From NCBI RefSeq assembly GCF_025947345.1, contig NZ_CP110011.1:3534001-3598000 (forward strand): a DNA stretch of 64,000 nt, written 5' to 3'. A model generated the notes under the pieces. That model was not told the DNA's origin, made no database searches, and worked only from the letters and a program-made list of their open reading frames with translations. Source of the stretch: Flavobacterium sp. N502536 (GTDB lineage: Bacteria; Bacteroidota; Bacteroidia; Flavobacteriales; Flavobacteriaceae). Positions within the stretch are counted from its first letter, which is position 1. The number at the start of each line of letters is the position of its first letter. The position numbers and the translations under genes are program-made. Below, piece by piece: positions 8,799-16,837 of this stretch.

Positions 8799-9911
8799 AT
8801 GAAGAGATTATCTATATTGCTTTTTTCTGCTTTTTTCTGCGCAGGTTTGCAGGCTCAGAACAAATTCAATTTGCTGGTAGGGACTTATACGAATACCTGC
8901 CAGAGTAACGGAATCTATGTTTATGAATTTGATGCCGATTCGGGTGCTTTTAAATTGAAAAATTCTTCTGAAAGCGTTGTGAGTCCAAGTTATTTGTCGG
9001 TCTCGGCAGATAATAAGTTTGTTTATGCGGTAAACGAAAACGGACCTCAAAGCTCGGTGAGTGCTTTTGGTTACGATGCCGCAAACGGAAAACTTAGCTT
9101 TCTGAATAAAAATGATGCTTTGGGCGCTGATCCTTGTCATTTGATTAACGATGATAAAAATGTGCTTGTCGCGAATTATTCGGGAGGCAATATCGCTGTT
9201 TTCAAAAAGAATACGGATGGAAGTATTTCCGAAGTACAGCAGCTGGTTCAGCATGAAGGAAAAGGCACCAATGTGGCACGTCAGGAGAAAGCACACGTGC
9301 ATATGCTTGCTTTTTCACCGGATAAGAAATTTGTTTTAGCTAACGATTTAGGTCTCGATAAGGTTTTTATTTATAAGTACAATCCCATTTCTAAAAATGA
9401 GATCTTAACGTTAAAGGGAACTGTAGATGTAAAACCGGGAAGCGGACCAAGACATCTAACGTTTAGCAAAGATGGTAAATTTGTATATCTGGTTCAGGAA
9501 TTAGACGGTACGCTGACTACTTTTAGTTTGGATAAAAACGGAAACCTGAAAGCAATTGCCGAAACGAGTATTTTGCCAAAAGGATTTAAAGGCGGAACAG
9601 GAGCTGCAGCCATTAAAATTTCACCTGACGGAGCATTTTTATATGTTACAGACCGCGTAGATGCCAATTCGGTTGCCGTTTATAAAATCCAAAAAGAAGG
9701 CGGAATCGAACTGGTAGAGCAAATCAGTACTTTAGGAAAAGGCCCAAGAGATTTCGCAATTGATCCTACGGGGAATTATCTGTTAGTAGGGCACCAGTAT
9801 ACCAATGATATAATTATTTTTAAAAGAGACAAAACAACAGGAAAATTAACCGATACCGGAAAAAGAATCGGATTGTGTTCTCCGGTGGGGTTGGTGTTTA
9901 CTAAAATATAG
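8799..9911 (+). CDS. secreted lactonase-family beta-propeller (Pgl-like)
   Basis: This 370-residue protein has a cleavable signal peptide (MKRLSILLFSAFFCAGLQAQ, cleavage after about residue 20) and then the seven-bladed propeller pattern of the bacterial 6-phosphogluconolactonase/lactonase family: LLVGTYTN, then repeated SPDKKFV / SKDGKFVYLVQELDG / SPDGAFLYVTDR / GKGPRDFAIDPTGNYLLVGHQ blades. Cytoplasmic relatives open 6-phosphogluconolactone; a periplasmic copy more likely acts on another sugar lactone (inference). Length is normal. It is monocistronic, ends at a strong hairpin and is convergent with the DEAD-box gene. A large overlapping minus-strand frame (8808-9302) is an artefact of the coding bias. 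Confidence 0.88.
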   Translation: MKRLSILLFSAFFCAGLQAQNKFNLLVGTYTNTCQSNGIYVYEFDADSGAFKLKNSSESVVSPSYLSVSADNKFVYAVNENGPQSSVSAFGYDAANGKLSFLNKNDALGADPCHLINDDKNVLVANYSGGNIAVFKKNTDGSISEVQQLVQHEGKGTNVARQEKAHVHMLAFSPDKKFVLANDLGLDKVFIYKYNPISKNEILTLKGTVDVKPGSGPRHLTFSKDGKFVYLVQELDGTLTTFSLDKNGNLKAIAETSILPKGFKGGTGAAAIKISPDGAFLYVTDRVDANSVAVYKIQKEGGIELVEQISTLGKGPRDFAIDPTGNYLLVGHQYTNDIIIFKRDKTTGKLTDTGKRIGLCSPVGLVFTKI

Positions 9912-9914
9912 CTG

Positions 9915-10062
9915 CTAAACTGCTAAGGTTCTAAGGGACTGAGGTTCTGAGTTTGAACAATAAAAAAAGCTCAAAATATTGAATGAAGAATAACTTAATT
10001 CAATATTTTGAGCTTTCTACTTAATCCCTAGTCCCTCAGAACCTTAGCCCCTTAGTACCTTT
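9915..10062. repeat. outer inverted repeat around the terminator (TAAGGTTCT/AGAACCTTA)
   Basis: Flanking the hairpin, the sequence CTAAGGTTCTAAGGGACTGA near 9918-9937 recurs in inverted, imperfect form as CCCTCAGAACCTTAGCCCCT near 10031-10050. The two arms and the terminator form a nested ~150-bp palindromic structure. Confidence 0.6.
9966..10016. terminator. bidirectional terminator hairpin with 19-bp perfect stem
   Basis: AAAGCTCAAAATATTGAAT at 9966-9984 pairs with its exact complement at 9998-10016, with a 13-base loop. It lies between the convergent lactonase and helicase genes, so it can end both transcripts. Confidence 0.8.
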
Positions 10063-10072
10063 TAAAAAAAGA

Positions 10073-11425
10073 CTATTTATCCTTATCCTTTCTCTTCTTG
10101 TCTCTCGTTTTTAGCATGTTACGATTGACAGATCCGTGGGTTTTCTTTTTTGTTTTGGAAGGACCTCCAAGATTGACTTTTTTATTCTTTTTGGCTTTTT
10201 CGTGAAAGGCACCATCACCATCAAGTTTTTGTTTTTTCATTAAAAACTTAATAGGCTGTCTGTCTTTTTCAGGTTCAATTAACTTGGTTGAAATTTCTAC
10301 TTCTTCCGGGAAATCTGCAATTTCAAGTTCCTGATTCATTAATACTTCCACTTCTACTTTAAATTCTTCTTCACGTGGTGTGATGAAACTAATAGCGGTT
10401 CCTGTAGCATCGGCACGACCAGTACGACCAATTCTGTGCATGTACAGTTCCGGGAATTCAGGAAGTTCGAAGTTAATAACGTGAGAGATGTTCGAAATAT
10501 CTAAACCTCTCGCCATAATGTCTGTAGTGATTAATCCGCGGAGATTTCCTTCCTGGAATTCTGCCATGGTACTCAAACGGTAATTTTGAGATTTGTTGGA
10601 GTGAATTACCCCAAACTGTCCTTCAAAATCCTCTTCGATTCGGGTATGAAGCATATCCGAAATCTTTTTATTGTTTACGAAAACCAAAACACGTTCCATG
10701 CTTTCGTTGGTCTCAAGTAAATGTTTTAGGAGATTTACTTTCGTGTTGAAATTCGGAACATTATAAGTAATCTGTGTGATTTTTTCCAATGGAGTTCCCG
10801 AAGCAGCAAGTGTTACTTCTTCCGGAAAGTCAAAAAAGTCATTTAGTACAGCATCAACCTCATCTGTCATAGTTGCTGAAAATAGTATGTTCTGACGTTT
10901 GGTTTTCATCATGGCCAAAAGGGCCGTCAATTGTGTACGGAAACCTAAATTCAGCATTTCGTCAAACTCATCAATGACTAATTTTTGAGTTTCATCAAAA
11001 CGTACCACAGCATCCAAGGCTAAATCCATGGTCCTACCAGGAGTTCCTACTAGGATATCAACACCTTCGTATACGGCCTTTTTTTGTGTATTGATGTTTA
11101 CCCCACCAAAAATACCAAGTGTTTTAACCGACATGTATTTGGTTAATTTCTCTACTTCTTCTACAACCTGAACTACTAATTCACGCGTTGGAACCAGAAT
11201 TACAATTTTAGGTGTATTGGTATTGGTAAATTTGTATAGTTTTAAAAGTGGTAGTAAGTAAGCAAACGTTTTACCGGTACCGGTTTGCGCAATTCCCATC
11301 ATGTCCCGGCCAGACATAATCACGGCAAAAGATTTTTCCTGAATAGGGGTAGGCGTAACAAAGCCTAATTCGTCGATTGCTTTTTGTACTGATTTTGGGA
11401 GATTGAATTTTTCGAAAGTGCTCAT
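10073..11425 (-). CDS. DEAD-box RNA helicase (DEFD variant)
   Basis: A DEAD-box ATP-dependent RNA helicase of about 450 residues. The Q motif region is FNLPKSVQKAIDELGFVTPTPIQ, motif I is AQTGTGKT, Ia is VPTRELV, Ib is GTPGR, motif II reads DEFD in place of DEAD, motif III is SAT, and the C-terminal domain carries TDIMARGLDI and HRIGRTGR. A basic, low-complexity tail of about 70 residues (KKTHGSVNRNMLKTRDKKRK and similar) probably binds RNA. The frame has an ATG at 11431, but MSTFEKF at 11425 fits related starts better. A TATATTTG box lies at 11443-11450, giving a leader of about ten bases. By family it remodels rRNA or mRNA structures, possibly in ribosome assembly. Confidence 0.93.
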   Translation of the reverse strand: MSTFEKFNLPKSVQKAIDELGFVTPTPIQEKSFAVIMSGRDMMGIAQTGTGKTFAYLLPLLKLYKFTNTNTPKIVILVPTRELVVQVVEEVEKLTKYMSVKTLGIFGGVNINTQKKAVYEGVDILVGTPGRTMDLALDAVVRFDETQKLVIDEFDEMLNLGFRTQLTALLAMMKTKRQNILFSATMTDEVDAVLNDFFDFPEEVTLAASGTPLEKITQITYNVPNFNTKVNLLKHLLETNESMERVLVFVNNKKISDMLHTRIEEDFEGQFGVIHSNKSQNYRLSTMAEFQEGNLRGLITTDIMARGLDISNISHVINFELPEFPELYMHRIGRTGRADATGTAISFITPREEEFKVEVEVLMNQELEIADFPEEVEISTKLIEPEKDRQPIKFLMKKQKLDGDGAFHEKAKKNKKVNLGGPSKTKKKTHGSVNRNMLKTRDKKRKDKDK

Positions 11426-11442
11426 TTGCATTAAATTTTGTG

Positions 11443-11450
11443 CAAATATA
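11443..11450 (-). promoter_or_regulatory. putative -7 element for the helicase gene (TATATTTG)
   Basis: Minus strand TATATTTG, an exact TAnnTTTG, 11-17 bases upstream of the two possible ATG codons (11431, 11425). Implied transcript leader is very short. Confidence 0.45.
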
Positions 11451-11534
11451 GCTATAAATAGCTGAAAATTGATGTTTCTTAGAAATTACGATGGTTTAGG
11501 GCATTCGTATTTCTCAAAAAAGCGGTTTGAAATA

Positions 11535-11903
11535 CTATAAAAATCGTTTTATTCGCAACAAAAGCTCATTTGGATTAAAGGGTTTTGCAATAAAATCGTC
11601 TACACCAAGTTCAAAAGCTTCTTCAACGGTGTTTTCCTCTTCTCCAAGTGAAGAAAGTGCGATAACGCGAATGTTGTTGTAATTTTGTTTGATTTCATTA
11701 ATAATTTCCAGACCGGATTTAAGCGGAATTGTAATCGTGGTAATGACCAAATCGGGCATTATAACCGGCAGGCGCTCCATGGCGCTGATACCATCTTTTG
11801 CAATACTAACTTTATATCCTTCTTTTTTAAGAATGAATTTTAGAATTTCAACAGTCATGTCATCATTATCGATGATCATAATTTTTTTATCAGCAGTATC
11901 CAT
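11535..11903 (-). CDS. stand-alone receiver-domain protein without phospho-acceptor Asp
   Basis: A 122-residue protein consisting only of a CheY-like receiver domain. The acidic pocket (IIDNDD, residues 10-15), the Thr/Ser switch region (ALSS, about 83-86) and the conserved Lys (AKPF, about 106-109) are present, but the phospho-acceptor position four residues before the conserved Pro is Thr56 (PDLVITTITIP; the DNA codon is ACG). The domain should therefore not be phosphorylated in the usual way. It is the last gene of the exopolysaccharide-type operon, 8 bases after the DUF4838 gene, so it may act as a protein-protein adaptor of the synthase complex (inference). There is no output domain and no adjacent histidine kinase. 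Confidence 0.88.
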   Translation of the reverse strand: MDTADKKIMIIDNDDMTVEILKFILKKEGYKVSIAKDGISAMERLPVIMPDLVITTITIPLKSGLEIINEIKQNYNNIRVIALSSLGEEENTVEEAFELGVDDFIAKPFNPNELLLRIKRFL

Positions 11904-11911
11904 TTTGACTC

Positions 11912-14125
11912 TTATTTTTTAAACAATTCTATCTCGTCCAGCATTATCATAGCTTTTTTGTTTTTTCGTTTTCTCCAGGCAGGCAGTTCTTTCTGGTTCT
12001 CTGCGACGATTTTAATTTTGGCAAAACTACTGAAGATCGGATTTCTAAGTTCCCATGATTTTGTTGTAATTTCGTAGTCTTCTGTTAAAATGTCACAAAT
12101 TTGGTCGTTTATAAGTTCCCATTTCTGATTTTTGAAACCGTATATTTTGATGCTTTTGGGTGTGAAAATCCAATGTCTCTGATCGCTTAGGAAATTTAAT
12201 TTCAGGGTATTAAAAATAAGGTTTTTGGTTTCGATTTCAATTTCGGGATTGATGTCGTACCATCCAATCCAGTTACTGTTAAAATCTTTGTAACCTCTGT
12301 TTCCGTCAACCAAACCATAACTTCCTTTACCTTTAAATTCAGCTGAGGGAGGTGTTATAAAGGTAACGTTTAAATCCTCACCCAAATGAGTGGTTGTGTT
12401 TTTGCAAATTTCAACCCATTCTTTATAATAATTATCCGGAGAAAGCCCGTCTTCGCTCAATTCATAAATTCCGAATTGCTTACAGGATTGAGCAAATTTT
12501 AAAACTCTTTCTGTTAAACCTTTTTTTACTTCTTTTTCTCCATTGGCATTTACGATAAACATACCGTGTTGGTTTTTTCCATAAAATTTAGCTTGTTCAA
12601 AGTAGACAAATTCTAAAGCCAGTCGTAATTTATGAACACGTGAGCTTAAGATTGAATCATTTTCAACGGCCGCGTACGCCTGTTCGAGCAAGCGATCGTA
12701 TTGGTCCATAGCTTCGGGAGTCAGGAAAGTATTTCGGGCCTGAACGGGGCCTGAATAGATGTCTAAATAAGCGTTGCTTTTGTTTTGATTGGCTTGCAGC
12801 AGTTCGACATATTTTGCCACGAAAGGAGCTGATTTTCCGTAAAAACCTCTAAAAAAGTCGGCTGTAACAGCTTTGAGATCAATATCCGTATTCCACATTA
12901 ATTTGGCGAGAAGATATTGCCGCAATTCTGAAAAATCTCCGGGAACATCAGCATAGCCCTGTACAAATAACCCTTTTACTTTGTTCTTTTTAAAGAGCTT
13001 ATAATTGTCCTGAAAAGAGTTAAAATTAGGAAAGGGTGACATGAAATTGGAGAACTGCACCGTATAATCCCATAAAAAGAGGTGTGGCGAAGCTGCACTC
13101 CAGTTTTCTAAATTTTTCACAAACGAAGGGGCACTCTGAGGGCTAACCGGCTTAGCACGGTCCAGTTCGATTGGGCATAAAATAGTATAAATGTTGGGTG
13201 CTATTTTTAAATTTACAGGAGGTTTGAAGGTATGAAGATAGGCCAGGGTCGTAATTTTTGTTTTAGGAAAACGAGCTGCAATTTTATTCAAAAAATAATA
13301 AAATGAACCCTGCGGGCCGCCATATTTGTGGTTCATGGCCCGGCATTCGGTACATTCGCAATACACGACATCATCGTTCTGACTTACGGAATAGAATTGA
13401 GCATTGGGCGTTTTTGCGATAATTTCGGCCAGGTTTTTCTCGATCAAACGCACAACAGTATCATTGGTCATACACAAAGATTCGGTATTTCGCTCGCCTT
13501 CGTACAAAGCAAAAAGTTTGGGGTTGTTTTTAAAATACTCTTTTGGCGGAACAAGCGTACTAAAAGAATGTCCCCAAAGTCCAAAATCGTCAAGCTGCCA
13601 GTCGAGCTTGTGCCAGTCCCTGAAATCCTCATCGTAACAATCGGGGTAGAACAAGGCTCTGTAATCAAAGGCAGGCTGGTAGGTTTTGCTGGTGTTTTTT
13701 GCAAAAGTAAATTGAGTTACTTTCGGAATGTAGGTTTCGGTGGCGGTGAATTTTCGAAACTCCCAGATTTCCAATAAAGAATACACGGCATAACGCAGGT
13801 ATTTTTGATTTGGAGCCGTTATATAAATGGATTTTGAATCACTTTTGATGGTGAATTCATTTGCTTTAAGTTTTTTATCACTAGAAATTTCCAGAACGAT
13901 TTCGGACGTAGTACTTTCTTTTTTGCTTTCAGATATAATTTGAAAGGGTTTCGAAATGGCTTTATCAAGATACGTTTTCAGGATTCCTGCTGCTGCCTGA
14001 GTATTTTCGGCTGTTGCAATAATCTTGTTTTGATCGGATATTATGATTTCAGATTGTGCCATCATCTTAAAGCTAAGCAGGGTGAAGAGAAAAATTAGGA
14101 GATAAGGAGGTTGCTTTTTTTTCAT
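11912..14125 (-). CDS. secreted DUF4838 hydrolase-like protein of the exopolysaccharide-type operon
   Basis: This 737-residue protein has a signal peptide (PYLLIFLFTLLSFKMMAQ) and an N-terminal domain of about 130 residues like those preceding family GH20/GH67-type barrels. The DUF4838 region then carries FYSVSQNDDVVYCECTECRA (about residues 245-265), GGPQGSFYYFLNKIA and LFLWDYTVQFSNF, consistent with a TIM-barrel glycoside-hydrolase-like fold with a CxC..C cluster. The last 130 residues look like a beta-sandwich (discoidin-like) domain. By position it takes the place PgaB or BcsZ holds in other synthase-dependent systems: a periplasmic polymer-modifying or cleaving enzyme (inference). It begins 5 bases after the barrel gene and ends 8 bases before the receiver gene. 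Confidence 0.83.
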   Translation of the reverse strand: MKKKQPPYLLIFLFTLLSFKMMAQSEIIISDQNKIIATAENTQAAAGILKTYLDKAISKPFQIISESKKESTTSEIVLEISSDKKLKANEFTIKSDSKSIYITAPNQKYLRYAVYSLLEIWEFRKFTATETYIPKVTQFTFAKNTSKTYQPAFDYRALFYPDCYDEDFRDWHKLDWQLDDFGLWGHSFSTLVPPKEYFKNNPKLFALYEGERNTESLCMTNDTVVRLIEKNLAEIIAKTPNAQFYSVSQNDDVVYCECTECRAMNHKYGGPQGSFYYFLNKIAARFPKTKITTLAYLHTFKPPVNLKIAPNIYTILCPIELDRAKPVSPQSAPSFVKNLENWSAASPHLFLWDYTVQFSNFMSPFPNFNSFQDNYKLFKKNKVKGLFVQGYADVPGDFSELRQYLLAKLMWNTDIDLKAVTADFFRGFYGKSAPFVAKYVELLQANQNKSNAYLDIYSGPVQARNTFLTPEAMDQYDRLLEQAYAAVENDSILSSRVHKLRLALEFVYFEQAKFYGKNQHGMFIVNANGEKEVKKGLTERVLKFAQSCKQFGIYELSEDGLSPDNYYKEWVEICKNTTTHLGEDLNVTFITPPSAEFKGKGSYGLVDGNRGYKDFNSNWIGWYDINPEIEIETKNLIFNTLKLNFLSDQRHWIFTPKSIKIYGFKNQKWELINDQICDILTEDYEITTKSWELRNPIFSSFAKIKIVAENQKELPAWRKRKNKKAMIMLDEIELFKK

Positions 14126-14130
14126 ACGGT

Positions 14131-15396
14131 TTAGAATTTGTATTGCAGTATAAAAGCAAAATCAAGCTCGTTTTGAAATTTCTTGGCGGTATATTCCTGT
14201 TGATTGTCTGTGATTAATAGACCAAAAATATAGTGGTTTTTGATTAATTTATAAAAGCCGGCACTCAATCGATAGGAACTTAAAGAAGCTCTGTTTTGAT
14301 ATTCTGCCGATCTGGTCTGGTCGTCCGGTGACGTTCCGTAACCCGCAATTACAGTGATATAGTCAAGTTTAGTTCCGTAATAATAACGTGAAGTCAGGGT
14401 AAACGAAGGACCGTCTTTTTGAATGTAGGACCGTAAATTGACCCAATAGGAGCCGAAATATTTTCCGAGACCCACATTTAGTGTTTTTAAATTGCTGTTG
14501 TCTTGCATTTCAATAAAACGAAACCCTAAATCGGCCTCCCAGCCTTTGTTGAAATTATAGAAATAGGAATACCCCAGTCTCCATTCCGGAAAAGCACTGT
14601 CTTTGCTGTACGCAACATCAATATACGAATAGTTGTTTTTCTTTCCCGAAAGATAAGATTCCACTTCAAACTGGAGTCCGCTAGCCATAACCAGACTGGA
14701 GGAAAGTCTTTTGGCATAACTAACTTTTCCAATTATACTTCCCCAGGTACGTTGCCGCATATAATCGGCACTTACCAGATGCCAGGGACCAACACCGTCA
14801 CGATCAATTGTGGTGTAGTTGTAGTAAGCACCTGCTCGGTCGATATTGGTTTTGGAGTATAAGGTAAAAAGACGCTGCTCGATGTCGGCATCATTAGGAT
14901 ATTTTGCCCGAATCGATTTTAGCTCTTTTTCTTCATTTTTAGCGTCATTTTGCAGAGAATAGATAGCGATTCTTTTAAGTCGGAAGGTTTTGTTGTCTGG
15001 AAACGATTCAATCGCTTTATCGGTTAATACCAAAGCATTGTCGTAATTTTTGACTTCCAGATCTATATTGATCAGATACAGATAGGCATCTTCGTATTTT
15101 GGGCTTTTATCAATCACATAGTTGTAGTAAAACCGGGCGCTGTCTTTTGCTTTCGTCAAATCATAGTTCCGACCCAATACGAGATAAAAATCAAGATAAT
15201 CCGGAGCCAGTTTTTTCCCTAACAAAGCTCTTTGAATATTGGTCTTATAATCCGGACGGATGCTTTTCATGTCTTTGAGCACCACAGTCAGAAGACTATC
15301 GGTGTCTACTTTTTGTCCTTTCACGGTTTGAAAGGTCAAGAAAAAGAAACAAAGAAACAGCTGTATAAGAGGTATAGTTCTGTTATGGTTCATCAT
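14131..15396 (-). CDS. TPR plus YaiO-type outer-membrane beta-barrel protein (export channel candidate)
   Basis: The product (421 residues from the chosen start) has a signal peptide (IPLIQLFLCFFFLTFQTVKG), then about 160 residues of helical TPR-like repeats (LVLGRNYDLTKAKDSARFYYNYV, AYLYLINIDLEVKNYDNALVL, and on), then a C-terminal half of alternating aromatic beta strands ending FILQYKF with a terminal Phe, typical of outer-membrane barrels of the YaiO family. This TPR-then-barrel plan matches PgaA and BcsC exporters. The frame opens at 15423 within the glycosyltransferase gene; I prefer the ATGATG at 15396/15393, which lies 4-7 bases after that gene's stop and gives a normal signal peptide. 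Residues of the barrel cannot be modelled by eye, so pore size is unknown. Confidence 0.85.
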   Translation of the reverse strand: MMNHNRTIPLIQLFLCFFFLTFQTVKGQKVDTDSLLTVVLKDMKSIRPDYKTNIQRALLGKKLAPDYLDFYLVLGRNYDLTKAKDSARFYYNYVIDKSPKYEDAYLYLINIDLEVKNYDNALVLTDKAIESFPDNKTFRLKRIAIYSLQNDAKNEEKELKSIRAKYPNDADIEQRLFTLYSKTNIDRAGAYYNYTTIDRDGVGPWHLVSADYMRQRTWGSIIGKVSYAKRLSSSLVMASGLQFEVESYLSGKKNNYSYIDVAYSKDSAFPEWRLGYSYFYNFNKGWEADLGFRFIEMQDNSNLKTLNVGLGKYFGSYWVNLRSYIQKDGPSFTLTSRYYYGTKLDYITVIAGYGTSPDDQTRSAEYQNRASLSSYRLSAGFYKLIKNHYIFGLLITDNQQEYTAKKFQNELDFAFILQYKF

Positions 15397-15400
15397 CCTG

Positions 15401-16837
15401 TTATTTTTTAGTTGGACTTGCATATCCTTTTCGAATCATCACACCCCAGTTTTGTTCTTTTCTGCGGAAAAAGAGCCAATACCCTTTTAACGAGGCATAA
15501 ATGGTGACAGGATGGTAAACAAAAGGTTCAAGGGCGGCCATCCCGATAAGAATCATTAGTTCTTTATAATTGGCGTAACTTTTATAGAGTATTTCATCAA
15601 TCAATATGGATATTATGGTGATGGAGAGGTAAAATAAATAAACCAAAAGACTTATTATGAGTAAATACTGGTAATCGATAAGGCCAAATATAAAACTCGA
15701 AATCAGGGTTATAATACCAATAAATTCAACAATCGGAACCAAGAATTCGAAACTAAAAAAGTAAGGCAACACCAGGAATGCGGTTCGTCCGTACTTCGGA
15801 TTTAAAAACATTTTTCGATGCAGCTGTAAGGTTTGCACCAATCCTCGTGCCCAGCGAATGCGCTGCCGCAAGAATATTTTTCGGGTAGCCGGTACTTCGG
15901 TCCAGCAAAGTGATTCGGGGATGTATTTGATTAAAAATTTCTCTTTATTGTCGTGCATGTATCTGCGCATTCGGGTAACTAGTTCCATATCTTCGCCCAA
16001 AGACTGGTGCCAGTATCCGCCTGCTTTAATTACAATATCTTTGTCAAACATACCCAGACCTCCTGAAACCAGAAGCAAGCCGTTTAGCTGACTCCAGGCC
16101 ATTCTTCCAAATATAAAAGAACGCACATATTCTAACTCCTGAAAACGCGGATACCATTCTTTGGGATAGTGAACTTTAAACAAAAAACCTTCCTTAATGT
16201 CGCAGGAGTTTGAAATCCTGATTCCGGCACCACATGCAATAACACGAGTTTCGTTTTCCATGAACGGTTTGGCCAGTTTTAGAATAGTATCTCTTTTTAA
16301 AATACAATCCACATCCGTACATAAAAATAAGGGGTACTGCGAGGAATTTATTCCGGCATTTGTTGCGTCGGCTTTGCTTTTTCCGTTGATCTTGTCTACA
16401 ATCAGTAGTTTTGAATACACGGGATTTTTTGATTTATAGTGCCCGCGAACAGGTTGTGTGGCTATTTTCTCCTGATAATAAAAATCAACTTGAACCAGAT
16501 CAAATTCGGCAATAAGTTTTTCGAGTGTATCGTCAGAACTTCCATCATTGACGATAATGATTTCGTATTTCGGATAGGTTAAAGAAAGCAGGGATTTGAC
16601 ATTGTAGACAATATTTACCCCTTCGTTAAAAGCAGGTGCTACAATAGACACCCCTAGTATGTGATTGGATCGAAGTAAAACGTCTTCGTCTAAATATTTC
16701 TGATATTTCAAATGTTTGATAATTGCCCAATACGATAAAATGGAGAGGAATACGTAGAACAAAATATACCCAACAGAAAAATAGGCGACAAAAATATCGT
16801 AGTAGCGAATCAGATGAGATAGAAAATCCGGAATCAT
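15401..16837 (-). CDS. processive family 2 glycosyltransferase (exopolysaccharide synthase)
   Basis: This 478-residue inner-membrane enzyme has an N-terminal helix (about residues 15-40) and three or four C-terminal helices (355-430). The GT2 core carries VNDGSSDD (Asp98), the TDVD motif (Asp175, Asp177), GED at 281-283 and QRIRW at 325-329, i.e. the full D,D,D,QxxRW signature of processive synthases such as PgaC, hyaluronan and cellulose synthases. An insert around 120-160 is longer than in PgaC. It should polymerise a nucleotide-sugar-derived chain and move it across the inner membrane; the sugar cannot be read from sequence. Its ATG overlaps the stop of the upstream HEAT-like gene by four bases (ATGA), and the barrel gene follows directly. 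Confidence 0.93.
   Translation of the reverse strand: MIPDFLSHLIRYYDIFVAYFSVGYILFYVFLSILSYWAIIKHLKYQKYLDEDVLLRSNHILGVSIVAPAFNEGVNIVYNVKSLLSLTYPKYEIIIVNDGSSDDTLEKLIAEFDLVQVDFYYQEKIATQPVRGHYKSKNPVYSKLLIVDKINGKSKADATNAGINSSQYPLFLCTDVDCILKRDTILKLAKPFMENETRVIACGAGIRISNSCDIKEGFLFKVHYPKEWYPRFQELEYVRSFIFGRMAWSQLNGLLLVSGGLGMFDKDIVIKAGGYWHQSLGEDMELVTRMRRYMHDNKEKFLIKYIPESLCWTEVPATRKIFLRQRIRWARGLVQTLQLHRKMFLNPKYGRTAFLVLPYFFSFEFLVPIVEFIGIITLISSFIFGLIDYQYLLIISLLVYLFYLSITIISILIDEILYKSYANYKELMILIGMAALEPFVYHPVTIYASLKGYWLFFRRKEQNWGVMIRKGYASPTKK

Noticed and set aside
8808..9302. A 164-codon minus-strand frame.
   Set aside because: Antisense of the lactonase gene, whose signal peptide, propeller repeats and hairpin make the plus strand the real one.
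13328..13777. A 149-codon plus-strand frame.
   Set aside because: Antisense to the DUF4838 gene, no domain and no start context.
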